From: Streptomyces sp. P9-A4
GTDB taxonomy: Bacteria > Actinomycetota > Actinomycetes > Streptomycetales > Streptomycetaceae
Assembly: GCF_036634195.1 (NCBI RefSeq)
Contig: NZ_JAZIFY010000001.1
Span: 1,188,501 to 1,252,500 of the forward strand
DNA length: 64,000 nucleotides
Direction of reading: 5' to 3'
Within the stretch, counting starts at the first letter, position 1; every line of letters begins with the position of its first letter. The notes under the pieces were generated by a model that was not told the DNA's origin, searched no databases, and saw only the letters and a program-made list of their open reading frames with translations. Both the position numbers and the translations under genes were made by a program. Below, one piece after another: positions 50,090 through 57,889 of this stretch.

Positions 50090-50121
50090 AAAAAAGCCCC
50101 GGACGGGACACAGGCGGGGCT
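50090..50121 (-). terminator. intrinsic terminator in the infC leader (attenuator)
   Basis: On the minus strand AGCCCCG (50121-50115), a 13-nt loop, CGGGGCT (50101-50095), then six T. It lies 85 nt before the infC start, with the infC promoter further upstream. Intrinsic terminators with a T-run are otherwise absent from the window, so it probably controls read-through into infC-rpmI-rplT. Confidence 0.72.
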
Positions 50122-50361
50122 CCAAAGAAATACCGGAACACCACCACGGTCTACCGCGGGGCGCACATCGGGCGGCTCCAATCGTCCGTACGGAACGATG
50201 GGCGCCACCTGACCGGTGACCCGCCACCCGCGAGGGTGGTCAGGTGGGAGTACGGAGCCTCCACTTGTGGGCCGGGCACACAAGTGTCCGGCCGGTCATT
50301 ACACAAGGTTAGCAGGACCCGGCGGTCGGCGCTAACCGAGGACCGGCATATCGTATGAGGC

Positions 50362-50748
50362 ATGAGCGAGACGCCCCAGAACGAGTCCCCGGACTCCCCC
50401 GACTCCGCCGAGTCCCCCGATTTCGACGCCATGACCCGCGACATCGCGGAGGTCCCCGCCGTCGAGGTGATCGTGACCGTCGCCGTCAACCTGATGAGCG
50501 CCGCCGCGGTGAAGCTCGGGCTCACCGAGGAGGGCGACAAGTACAAGGACCTCGACGAGGCCCGCAAGCTGGTGCACGCCCTCGCGGGTCTGCTGGACGC
50601 CGGCGCGACGGAGGTCTCCTCCTTCCACGCCGCTCCCCTGCGGGACGGCCTGAAGTCCCTCCAGCTCGCCTTCCGCGAGGCCTCCCTGGTCCCGGACGAG
50701 CCGGGCCAGGGGCCGGGCGAGAAGTACACCGGACCGGTGTACGGCTAG
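50362..50748 (+). CDS. DUF1844 protein
   Basis: 128 residues with the conserved core MTRDIAEVPAVEVIVTVAVN, LMSAAAVKLGL and YKDLDEARKLVHALAGLLDA, GLKSLQLAFREAS. Family function unknown; often next to IF-3 genes. The first 25 residues are Ser/Pro/Asp-rich and disordered. Convergent with the SseB gene, 7 bp between stops. Confidence 0.88.
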   Translation: MSETPQNESPDSPDSAESPDFDAMTRDIAEVPAVEVIVTVAVNLMSAAAVKLGLTEEGDKYKDLDEARKLVHALAGLLDAGATEVSSFHAAPLRDGLKSLQLAFREASLVPDEPGQGPGEKYTGPVYG

Positions 50749-50755
50749 AGGTTTC

Positions 50756-51487
50756 CTACCGCTTCACGTAGAAGGGCTCGCCCGGAGGGGTGGCCGAGGC
50801 CGGCAGCAGTGCCAGGTCGAGGCCCCGCACCAGGCGGGCCCTCAGTGTTTCGTCGGCCGCCAGGGCGCGGGCGACGCGCTGGGCGGCCTCCGCCGGGGAG
50901 GTCTCCCCGTCGAGGACCAGGGCGAGCGTTCCGTCGGCGGCGCCCGGACCCAGGTGGGCGCTGAGCACGGCGGGCTCGGCGGCTACGGCGGCCCGTACCG
51001 CTTCCCGTACGGCGGGGTCGTCGAGCGGGTCGGCGCTGGAGCGGCCCTCGGCGAGGGCGAGCAGCGCCGGTCCCGCCAGCTGGTACGGCACCGGGCCCGC
51101 GAGGTCCAGGACGAGCGTGTCCGCCTTCTCGTGCGCGAGGGCCTGGAGCGCCTGCGGCAGCGGTACGGCCACCGGCCGGGCCGCCGGGTCCCACAGGGCG
51201 AGCGAGGCGATCGAGGTGAAGGCGGGCAGGGCGCGCCGGTCGCCGGCCGTGAGGGTGGGGACCGCCATGTCGCTGGTCTTCTCGCGGCGCAGGCCGTTCT
51301 CGTCGGTCTCGACCTCGCCGAGGACGGCGACCACAGGGACGAGCAGCCGGGCGTCGCGCAGGGCGTCCAGGACGGGGCCGTGGGCGGTTCTGTCCTCCGC
51401 CCAGGCCGCGAGGGCCGCGGCGAGCCGCGGGTCGGCGGTGCCGTCGTCGTCGGAGAAACCGGGGTCCGGAATGTTCTTGAGCGCCAC
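50756..51487 (-). CDS. SseB-family protein
   Basis: 243 residues. The N-terminal SseB domain is clear (RLLVPVVAVLGEV, MAVPTLTAGDRRALPAFTSI, SLALWDPAARPVAVPLPQAL, LVLDLAGPVPYQL). The C-terminal half is Ala-rich with a second ferredoxin-like part (AHLGPGAADGTLALVL). SseB proteins have no firmly known reaction; some enhance serine-related enzyme activity. GTG start 51487. Downstream, three bases before the DUF1844 stop region, the two genes converge. Confidence 0.87.
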   Translation of the reverse strand: MALKNIPDPGFSDDDGTADPRLAAALAAWAEDRTAHGPVLDALRDARLLVPVVAVLGEVETDENGLRREKTSDMAVPTLTAGDRRALPAFTSIASLALWDPAARPVAVPLPQALQALAHEKADTLVLDLAGPVPYQLAGPALLALAEGRSSADPLDDPAVREAVRAAVAAEPAVLSAHLGPGAADGTLALVLDGETSPAEAAQRVARALAADETLRARLVRGLDLALLPASATPPGEPFYVKR

Positions 51488-51533
51488 GCACCGAGCCTAA
51501 CGGTCCCTCTGGAAGGTCCGGGCCGCCGGGTCC

Positions 51534-51686
51534 TCGGGAGGTCCGGTGGGGCCGGTTCGGTGGCCGGGAGGTGTGGTGGGGCCGCTTCGGTCGTCAGGAG
51601 GTCCAGTGGGGGCCGCTTCGATCGTCAGGAGGTCCAGTGGGGGCCGCTTCGATCGTCAGGAGGTCCGGTGGGGGCCGCTTCGATCG
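51534..51686. repeat. 31-bp tandem array at the 3' end of the mycosin gene
   Basis: Five consecutive units of 29-31 bp end at the gene's stop codon: two diverged (51534-51593), two identical (51594-51624, 51625-51655) and one with a single change (51656-51686). Each exact unit begins with the reverse complement of the stop (TCA) and the last codons; the gene's own 3' end shares the first 17 bp. A weaker copy may lie at about 51510-51533. Confidence 0.9.
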
Positions 51687-52862
51687 TCAGGAGGTCCGGT
51701 GGGCGCGGCGCAGGACGACGGCGGTCAGGAGCAGCAGGGCGCCGAGGCCGCCCGCGAGGGGGGCGAGCAGGCCGATGGGGCGGCTCTCCTCGGCGGGGGG
51801 CAGCGGTCCGGGGCCGAAGTACCGCCCCCGATAGCCGGAGCTCGTGGCCTTGGGGTCGCCGCCCTCGATCTTCCCGCCGGCGGCGATCGCGGCGGCCGGG
51901 TCGATCGTCCCGTACCCCTTCGAGTCGCTGCGGCCGCCCTTCGGCCGGCTGCGGGCGGTGTCGATGAGCAGCCGCTTGACCTGTGCCGGGGTGAGGTCGG
52001 GGTGCGCGGCGCGGACGAGGGCGACGGCTCCGGAGACGAAGGCGGCGGCGGCGCTGGTGCCCCAGCCCTCGTAGTAGCGGCGGTCGGGGTCCGCGATGGC
52101 GATGTCGACGCCGGGGGCGCTGACCGTGGCGTACCAGCGGCGGGTGGAGAAGGAGGCGTGGGTGCCGTAGCGGTCGACGGCGGCGACGGCGATGACGCCG
52201 GGGTAGGCGGCCGGGTAGGAGATGTGGTCGCCCTTCTCGCCGCCGTTGCCTGCGGAGGCGACGACCGAGACGCCCTTCGCCAGGGCGTACTGGACGGCCG
52301 CGTCCTCGCCCGCGTCGGGGTGGGCGGACTCGGAGTCGTCGCCGAGGGAGAGGTTGATGACGTCGGCGCCGTGGTCGGCGGCCCAGCGGATGCCCTCGGC
52401 GAGGGCCGTGCCCCGGGCCTTGCGGGCCTTGTCGCGGGCCTTGTCGGTGCCCTCCAGGATCACCCGCACCGGGAGGATCTCGACGTCGGGGGCGATGCCG
52501 AGGACACCGTCCTCGCCGCCGGGGCCGTGGCCGTGACCGGCGATGATGCCGGCCATCGCGGTGCCGTGCCGGGCCCAGGCGCGGTCGCCCCTGGAGGCGC
52601 CGAAGCCGATGAGGTCGCGGCCGGGCAGCACCGAGCCCTCCAGGTCCGGGTGCTCGGCGTCCACCCCGGTGTCGAGGACGGCGACCGTGATGCCCTCGCC
52701 CTTGGTGGTGCGCCACGCCTCCGTGGTGTGGAGGGCTTCGAGACCCCACTGCCGGTCCCGGATGGAGTCGGCGTACGCGGGCGTGGTGACGGCGGGCAGG
52801 ACGGAGAAGGCGGTGGCGAGCAGGACGGCGGCGGGGGCGCGCAGGCGGGTGGTACGGGTCAC
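51687..52862 (-). CDS. mycosin-like subtilisin-family protease (membrane-anchored)
   Basis: 391 residues. Sec signal peptide to about residue 30 (TPAYA), S8 catalytic triad Asp64 (VAVLDTGVDAEHPD), His99 (RHGTAMAGIIAGH), Ser270 (GTSAAAAFVSGAVA) and oxyanion Asn in SAGNGG, then a C-terminal transmembrane helix (PLAGGLGALLLLTAVVL) and a short Arg tail. This plan is that of the mycosin proteases of type VII secretion. The GTG at 52862 overlaps the upstream gene's stop by 4 nt, so the two are co-translated. No EccB/C/D, EsxA/B or PPE genes are in the window. Confidence 0.9.
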   Translation of the reverse strand: MTRTTRLRAPAAVLLATAFSVLPAVTTPAYADSIRDRQWGLEALHTTEAWRTTKGEGITVAVLDTGVDAEHPDLEGSVLPGRDLIGFGASRGDRAWARHGTAMAGIIAGHGHGPGGEDGVLGIAPDVEILPVRVILEGTDKARDKARKARGTALAEGIRWAADHGADVINLSLGDDSESAHPDAGEDAAVQYALAKGVSVVASAGNGGEKGDHISYPAAYPGVIAVAAVDRYGTHASFSTRRWYATVSAPGVDIAIADPDRRYYEGWGTSAAAAFVSGAVALVRAAHPDLTPAQVKRLLIDTARSRPKGGRSDSKGYGTIDPAAAIAAGGKIEGGDPKATSSGYRGRYFGPGPLPPAEESRPIGLLAPLAGGLGALLLLTAVVLRRAHRTS

Positions 52863-54316
52863 CTGGCGTCCTCCTGCTTCGTCATCGCCTCGGCGGTCGC
52901 GCGCAGCTGCTTTTCGAGCCGGACGGTAATGCCCTTGGCCTCGTGGCCGAGGCCGGACTGCGCGGTGGCGTCGGTACGGCCCTTGGCCATGGCCGCTTCG
53001 GCGGGCTGCGGGCGGTCGACGGGCCGGCCGTCGGCGAAGCCGGAGACGGCGGTGACGACGACGGGGAGGTCGGCGGGGGCGTTCAGCCACCAGCCGGCGC
53101 GCTGCGGGGCGCCGAAGCGGGCCGCGACGGTGCCGGGCCCGGCGAGGGCCGGTGGGACGTCCGCGCCGAGGCGGGTGGTGAGACCGGGGCCTAGGGCGCG
53201 CTGCGCGGTGGCGTCGGCGCGGGTGAAGACGAGGCCGACGGTGATCACACTGCTGGCGGTGGCGTCGGTGTACGTCGCGCGCAGGACGCGCTCGCAGCCG
53301 AGCGGCCGGAGGGTGGCGAGCAGGCCCTTGGCCAGGACGGCGGGCGAGCAGGCGGCGTCCGGGGCGACGACGATCCGGGTCCAGGTGCGCGCCGAGCCGC
53401 CGGGACCGGCGGCCGAGCCGACGAGGGTGCGGGGAAAGAGGTTGTCGACGGGGGCGTTGTGCCACAGCTCCTTGGCCTCCGCGTACCCGGGGGGCTCGGC
53501 GGGCGCACCGGGCTCGGCGGCGGCCAGCCAGGTCCCGGCGAGGGCGCCTCCGATGAGACCGACGCCGAGGACGGCGCAGGCGGCGACGGCGACGGTCCGC
53601 CCGACCCGCCGCTCCGGCACGGGCCGAAGCCGCGTGGTGGTCTCGACGGGCGCCTCGGGGGGCAGGGGGAGGCGGCGGTGGGAGGCGTGGGCGTGCGGGC
53701 CGTGGGCGGCGTGAGCGCCGTGGGTGTGGCCGTACGGGGAGGTGGCCTGCCGGGCGGGAGCCGGGGCGGGCGGGGCCCAGGGGGCGGGGGCCTGACCGGA
53801 ACGGGCGGGCGCCGGAGGGGAAGCGGCGTGGGCGGAGCCCGTAGCGGGCCCCGAGACGGGCGGCATGGGGGCGGCGGAGCCGGGGGGCGTGGCGAGGGGG
53901 CGGGAGGCGGGCCGGGGCGGAACGGCACCGGCCGGACGGGAGGCCGGACGCGGCGGAGCAGACGGCGGCGCACCCGCCGAACCGGACGTCGTCGGACCCG
54001 CAGAACCCGACGCCGACCTGCGCGGAACAGGCTGCGCCGCACCCGGCGGACCGGAAGCCGGACGCGGCGGAACAGACGGAGCCGCACCGGACGCCGCCGA
54101 CCTGCGCGGAACCGGCTGCGCCGCACCCCCAGGGCCGGACGATGTCGGGCCCCCGTCAGCCGGCTTCGGTCTCGGCGGAGCCGTGGGCGTCGTGCCCGTC
54201 GGTTGCGACGGGCGGATCGCGCGGAGTCTCGTCGTCGTCTCCGCCTCCGTCGGTTCGGGGGCGGGCAGCAGCGCGTCCGTGATGCGGGAGGGCGTGGAGG
54301 GGTGCTCGCCGGTCAT
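52859..54316 (-). CDS. single-pass membrane protein with Pro-rich cytoplasmic tail, mycosin partner
   Basis: 485 residues. Residues 1 to about 230 are Pro/Ala/Gly/Ser-rich (AAQPVPRRSA and SAPPRPASRPAGAVPPRPA repeats). One transmembrane helix follows (TVAVAACAVLGVGLIGGALA, about 246-268), then about 215 extracellular residues containing two cysteines (CSPAVL, LGCERV). I do not recognise a named family. Coupling to the mycosin gene by GTGA overlap suggests one complex: anchor, inhibitor or substrate. ATG 54316; divergent from the aldolase gene with 108 bp between. Confidence 0.8.
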   Translation of the reverse strand: MTGEHPSTPSRITDALLPAPEPTEAETTTRLRAIRPSQPTGTTPTAPPRPKPADGGPTSSGPGGAAQPVPRRSAASGAAPSVPPRPASGPPGAAQPVPRRSASGSAGPTTSGSAGAPPSAPPRPASRPAGAVPPRPASRPLATPPGSAAPMPPVSGPATGSAHAASPPAPARSGQAPAPWAPPAPAPARQATSPYGHTHGAHAAHGPHAHASHRRLPLPPEAPVETTTRLRPVPERRVGRTVAVAACAVLGVGLIGGALAGTWLAAAEPGAPAEPPGYAEAKELWHNAPVDNLFPRTLVGSAAGPGGSARTWTRIVVAPDAACSPAVLAKGLLATLRPLGCERVLRATYTDATASSVITVGLVFTRADATAQRALGPGLTTRLGADVPPALAGPGTVAARFGAPQRAGWWLNAPADLPVVVTAVSGFADGRPVDRPQPAEAAMAKGRTDATAQSGLGHEAKGITVRLEKQLRATAEAMTKQEDAR

Positions 54317-54424
54317 CCCCGTCCCCCGCTCGTGTCGACAATGCCCGTCACTCTACGGGCTGTTCCCCCCGGCTCGGGAACCCAGGGGCTACCCACTCGT
54401 AAACCTGTCTGGCAAGCTCGGGCC

Positions 54425-55627
54425 ATGACTCCCCGTGCCGCCGACCGGGCCCGCTACGACCGGGCCACCGCTCACCTCGACGCGCCCGTGGCGATCGTCG
54501 ACCTGGAGGCCTTCGACGCCAACGCGGCGGACCTCGTACGCCGGGCCGGCGGAAAGCCGGTCCGGGTGGCGAGCAAGTCCGTGCGCTGCCGGGCGCTCCT
54601 GGAACGGGTGCTCGCGCGGGAGGGCTTCGCGGGCATCATGTCTTTCACCCTCGACGAGTCGTTGTGGCTGGCCCGCGCCGGTTTCGAGGACGTCCTGCTC
54701 GCGTACCCGTCGGCGGACCGTTCCGGTTTCGGGGAGCTGGCCCACGACCCGAAGCTGGCCGCCGCGGTGACCGTGATGGTCGACGACGTGGCGCAGCTGG
54801 ACCTGATCGACGCCTCCCGCGCGGGTGGGACGGAAGAGGTCCGGGTCTGTCTGGAGCTGGACACCGCGCTGAGTCTGCTGGGCGGCCGGGTACGGATCGG
54901 TGCCCGTCGTTCCCCGCTGCGCGAGCCCGCGGAACTGGCCGAGCTGGCCCGCTCGGTGGTGCGGCGTCCCGGGTTCCGGCTGGTCGGGATCATGGCGTAC
55001 GAGGGTCATGTCGCGGGTGTCGGTGACGCGGTCGCGGGCCGGCCGCTGCGGTCGCGGGCGATCCGGCTGATGCAGTCGGCGGCCCGCAGGGAGCTGGCGG
55101 AGCGCAGGGCGGCCGTGGTGCGGGCCGTGCGGGCGGTGGCGCCGGACCTGGAGTTCGTGAACGGCGGCGGCACGGGCAGCGTGCAGCACACGGCCGCCGA
55201 GGACGCGGTGACGGAGATCGCGGCGGGTTCGGGGCTGTTCGTGCCGCGGCTCTTCGACAACTACACGTCCTTCTCCGGCCGCCCGGCCGCGCTCTTCGCG
55301 CAGCCCGTCGTCCGTCGTCCGGGCGTCGGGGTGGTGACCGTCCTCGGCGGTGGTTACCCGGCGTCCGGGGTCGCCGGGCCGGACCGGCTCCCCGTCCCGT
55401 ATCTGCCGGAGGGTCTGCGGTACGACCCGCAGGAGGGCCCCGGCGAGGTGCAGACCCCGCTGCTCGGCTCGCCGGCGGACGACCTGCGGATCGGCGACAA
55501 GGTGTGGTTCCGGCACGCGAAGGCCGGCGAGCTGTGCGAGCGCTTCGAGAACCTGCGTCTGGTCGAGGGCGACCGCGTCACGGCGACCGTGCCCACCTAC
55601 CGCGGCGAGGGCATGACCTTCCTCTAG
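54425..55627 (+). CDS. alanine-racemase-fold amino-acid lyase/aldolase (D-threonine aldolase-like)
   Basis: 400 residues. APVAIVDLEAFDANAADLVR begins the racemase-type PLP barrel, PVRVASKSVRC carries the Schiff-base lysine (about Lys51), and EGHVAGVGD, LEFVNGGGTGSVQHTA and GSGLFVPRLFDNY match the fold III family of D-threonine aldolases and D-serine dehydratases. The C-terminal half (PRLFDNYTSFSGRP, WFRHAKAGELCERFENL) includes the metal-binding His/Cys pair. Substrate uncertain. ATG 54425; a 14-bp terminator follows. It stands alone. Confidence 0.85.
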   Translation: MTPRAADRARYDRATAHLDAPVAIVDLEAFDANAADLVRRAGGKPVRVASKSVRCRALLERVLAREGFAGIMSFTLDESLWLARAGFEDVLLAYPSADRSGFGELAHDPKLAAAVTVMVDDVAQLDLIDASRAGGTEEVRVCLELDTALSLLGGRVRIGARRSPLREPAELAELARSVVRRPGFRLVGIMAYEGHVAGVGDAVAGRPLRSRAIRLMQSAARRELAERRAAVVRAVRAVAPDLEFVNGGGTGSVQHTAAEDAVTEIAAGSGLFVPRLFDNYTSFSGRPAALFAQPVVRRPGVGVVTVLGGGYPASGVAGPDRLPVPYLPEGLRYDPQEGPGEVQTPLLGSPADDLRIGDKVWFRHAKAGELCERFENLRLVEGDRVTATVPTYRGEGMTFL

Positions 55628-55646
55628 GGAAGGTGCCGGTACGCCG

Positions 55647-55678
55647 GACAGCCGGGCGTCTCATGACGCCCGGCTGTC
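55647..55678. terminator. terminator between aldolase and SDR genes
   Basis: Perfect 14-bp stem GACAGCCGGGCGTC and complement with loop TCAT, 20 bp after the aldolase stop; convergent SDR gene stop at 55704. Confidence 0.88.
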
Positions 55679-55703
55679 GCGTGTGGGGGGCAGCGGGTGG
55701 GGC

Positions 55704-56489
55704 CTAGAGCGGCGTCACGTACGCGCCCGCGATGCCGCCGTCCACCAGGAAGTCGCTGGCGTTGACGAAGGAGGAGTCGTCGCTCGCGAGGAAGGCGACG
55801 GCGGCGGCGATCTCCTCGGGCTCGGCGAAGCGGCCGACGGGGATGTGGACGAGGCGGCGCGCGGCCCGCTCGGGGTCCTTGGCGAACAGCTCCTGGAGCA
55901 GCGGGGTGTTGACGGGCCCGGGGCAGAGGGCGTTGACGCGGATGCCCTCGCGGGCGAACTGGACGCCCAGCTCGCGGGACATGGCGAGCACGCCGCCCTT
56001 GGAGGCGGTGTAGGAGATCTGGCTCGTGGCGGCGCCCATGATGGCGACGAACGAGGCGGTGTTGATGATGGAGCCCTTGCCCTGGCGGCGCATGTAGGGC
56101 AGGGCCGCCTTGCAGCAGAGGTACACGGAGGTCAGGTTGACGTCCTGGACGCGCTTCCAGGCCTCCAGGCCGGTCTCCAGGATGGAGTCGTCCTCGGGGG
56201 GCGAGATGCCGGCGTTGTTGAAGGCGATGTCGACGGAGCCGTAGGTGTCGAAGGCGGTCCTGAACAGTGCCTCGACCTGCTCGGGGTCGGTGACGTCGAC
56301 CTGGACGAAGGTGCCGCCGACCTCTTCGGCGGCGGCCTTGCCGGCCGTCGCGTCGATGTCGCCGCAGACGACGTTCGCGCCCTCGGAGGCGAGCCGGCGG
56401 GCGGTGGCGAGGCCGATGCCGCTGCCGGCTCCGGTGATGACGGCGGTACGGCCGACGAGGCGGCGGCAGATGTTCTCTTCGTTGCTCAT
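55704..56489 (-). CDS. short-chain dehydrogenase (3-oxoacyl-ACP reductase-like)
   Basis: 261 residues: cofactor loop TGAGSGIG (19-26), NNAGISPP, the serine in NTASFVAIMG and YTASKGGVLAMSR (Tyr/Lys pair), and the C-terminal AAAVAFLASDDSSFVNASDF. DIDATAGK after the second strand favours NAD. It follows the aldehyde dehydrogenase gene by 5 bp, so it is part of the glnA4 operon and probably oxidises the alcohol or processes the aldehyde of the glutamylated substrate. ATG 56489. Confidence 0.88.
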   Translation of the reverse strand: MSNEENICRRLVGRTAVITGAGSGIGLATARRLASEGANVVCGDIDATAGKAAAEEVGGTFVQVDVTDPEQVEALFRTAFDTYGSVDIAFNNAGISPPEDDSILETGLEAWKRVQDVNLTSVYLCCKAALPYMRRQGKGSIINTASFVAIMGAATSQISYTASKGGVLAMSRELGVQFAREGIRVNALCPGPVNTPLLQELFAKDPERAARRLVHIPVGRFAEPEEIAAAVAFLASDDSSFVNASDFLVDGGIAGAYVTPL

Positions 56490-56494
56490 ACGGG

Positions 56495-57850
56495 TCAGGC
56501 CTCCGTGCTGATGAAGACGTTCTTGGTTTCGGTGAAGGCGGTCAGTGCGTCGGGGCCGAGTTCGCGGCCGAGGCCGGACTGCCGGTAGCCGCCGAACGGG
56601 GTCCAGTAGCGGACGCTGGAGTGGGAGTTGACGGAGAGGTTGCCGGCCCGGACGGCGCGGGAGACGCGCAGGGCGCGGCCGACGTCGCGGGTCCAGATGG
56701 AGCCGGACAGGCCGTACTCGGTGGCGTTGGCGAGGCGGATCGCGTCGGCCTCGTCGTCGAAGGGGAGGACGACGGCGACGGGGCCGAAGATCTCCTCGAC
56801 GGCGCAGGGCGCGTCCTCGGGCACATCGGTGAGGACGGTCGGCGGGAACCAGAAGCCGGGGCCCTCGGGGGCCTTGCCGCGGATGGCTTCGAGGTCGTCG
56901 GTCACGTAGGAGCGGACGCGGTCGAGCTGGGCGCGGGAGATGAGGGGGCCCATCCGGGTGCGCTCGTCGAGCGGGTCGCCGACGACGATCTCCTCGATGG
57001 CGGGGGTGAGGAGTGCGAGGAAGCGGTCGTACGCGCTCCGCTGGACGAGGATGCGGGTACGGGCGCAGCAGTCCTGCCCGCTGTTGTCGAGGAAGGCCAT
57101 CGGCGCCGCCGCCGCCGCGGCCTCCAGGTCCGCGTCGGCGAAGACGATGTTGGGGCTCTTGCCGCCGAGTTCGAGGGTGATCCGCTTCACCTGGTCGGCG
57201 CACTTCGCCATGATCGACTTTCCGACGCGGGTGGAGCCGGTGAAGACGATCTTGGCGATGCCGGGGTGTTCGACGAGGGCGTTCCCGGCGACCGGGCCGG
57301 TGCCGGGGAGGACCTGGAAGAGGCCTTCGGGAAGGCCCGCCTCCAGGGCGAGTCCGGCGAGCCGCAGTGCGGTGAGCGGGGTGGTCTCGGCGGGCTTGAG
57401 GAGGACGGCGTTGCCGGCGGCGAGGGCGGGTGCGGTGGCCCAGGCGGCGATCGGCATGGGGAAGTTCCAGGGGGCGATGACGCCGACGACCCCGAGCGGT
57501 TCGAGGATCGTGATGTCGAGGCCGCCGGCCACCGGGATCTGGCGGCCGTTGAGGCGCTCCACTCCCCCGGCGGCGAAGTCGAGCAGGTCGCGGACGTTGC
57601 CCGCCTCCCAGCGGGCGTTGCCGATGGTGTGGCCGGCCTCGGTGACCTCCAGGCGGGCGAGTTCCTCGATGTGGTCGTCGACGACGGCGGCGAAGCGGCG
57701 GAGCAGCCGGGCCCGGTCGGCGGGCGCGGCGGCGGCCCAGCCGCGCTGGGCGGCGGTGGCCCGTGCGACGGCGGCGTCGATGTCGGCGGGGGTGGCGGCG
57801 GGGACGGTGGCGACGAGTTCCTCGGTCGCCGGGTTCAGTACCTGGAGCAA
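56495..57850 (-). CDS. NAD-dependent aldehyde dehydrogenase
   Basis: 451 residues. GVVGVIAPWNFPMPIAAWAT and FTGSTRVGKSIM bind NAD; the catalytic Glu is in LELGGKSPNIVFAD, and the catalytic Cys is about Cys261 in SGQDCCARTR. The length is somewhat under the usual ~480 because the N-terminus is short. Similar to gamma-glutamyl-aminobutyraldehyde/betaine-aldehyde dehydrogenases. TTG start at 57850 has AGAGG 7 nt upstream. 39 bp after the GlnA4-like gene; the pair suggests oxidation of a gamma-glutamyl aldehyde. Confidence 0.92.
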   Translation of the reverse strand: MLQVLNPATEELVATVPAATPADIDAAVARATAAQRGWAAAAPADRARLLRRFAAVVDDHIEELARLEVTEAGHTIGNARWEAGNVRDLLDFAAGGVERLNGRQIPVAGGLDITILEPLGVVGVIAPWNFPMPIAAWATAPALAAGNAVLLKPAETTPLTALRLAGLALEAGLPEGLFQVLPGTGPVAGNALVEHPGIAKIVFTGSTRVGKSIMAKCADQVKRITLELGGKSPNIVFADADLEAAAAAAPMAFLDNSGQDCCARTRILVQRSAYDRFLALLTPAIEEIVVGDPLDERTRMGPLISRAQLDRVRSYVTDDLEAIRGKAPEGPGFWFPPTVLTDVPEDAPCAVEEIFGPVAVVLPFDDEADAIRLANATEYGLSGSIWTRDVGRALRVSRAVRAGNLSVNSHSSVRYWTPFGGYRQSGLGRELGPDALTAFTETKNVFISTEA

Positions 57851-57889
57851 CGCGTTCCTCTCAGAGGCGGTTCAGCGGCGTTCGAGGGC

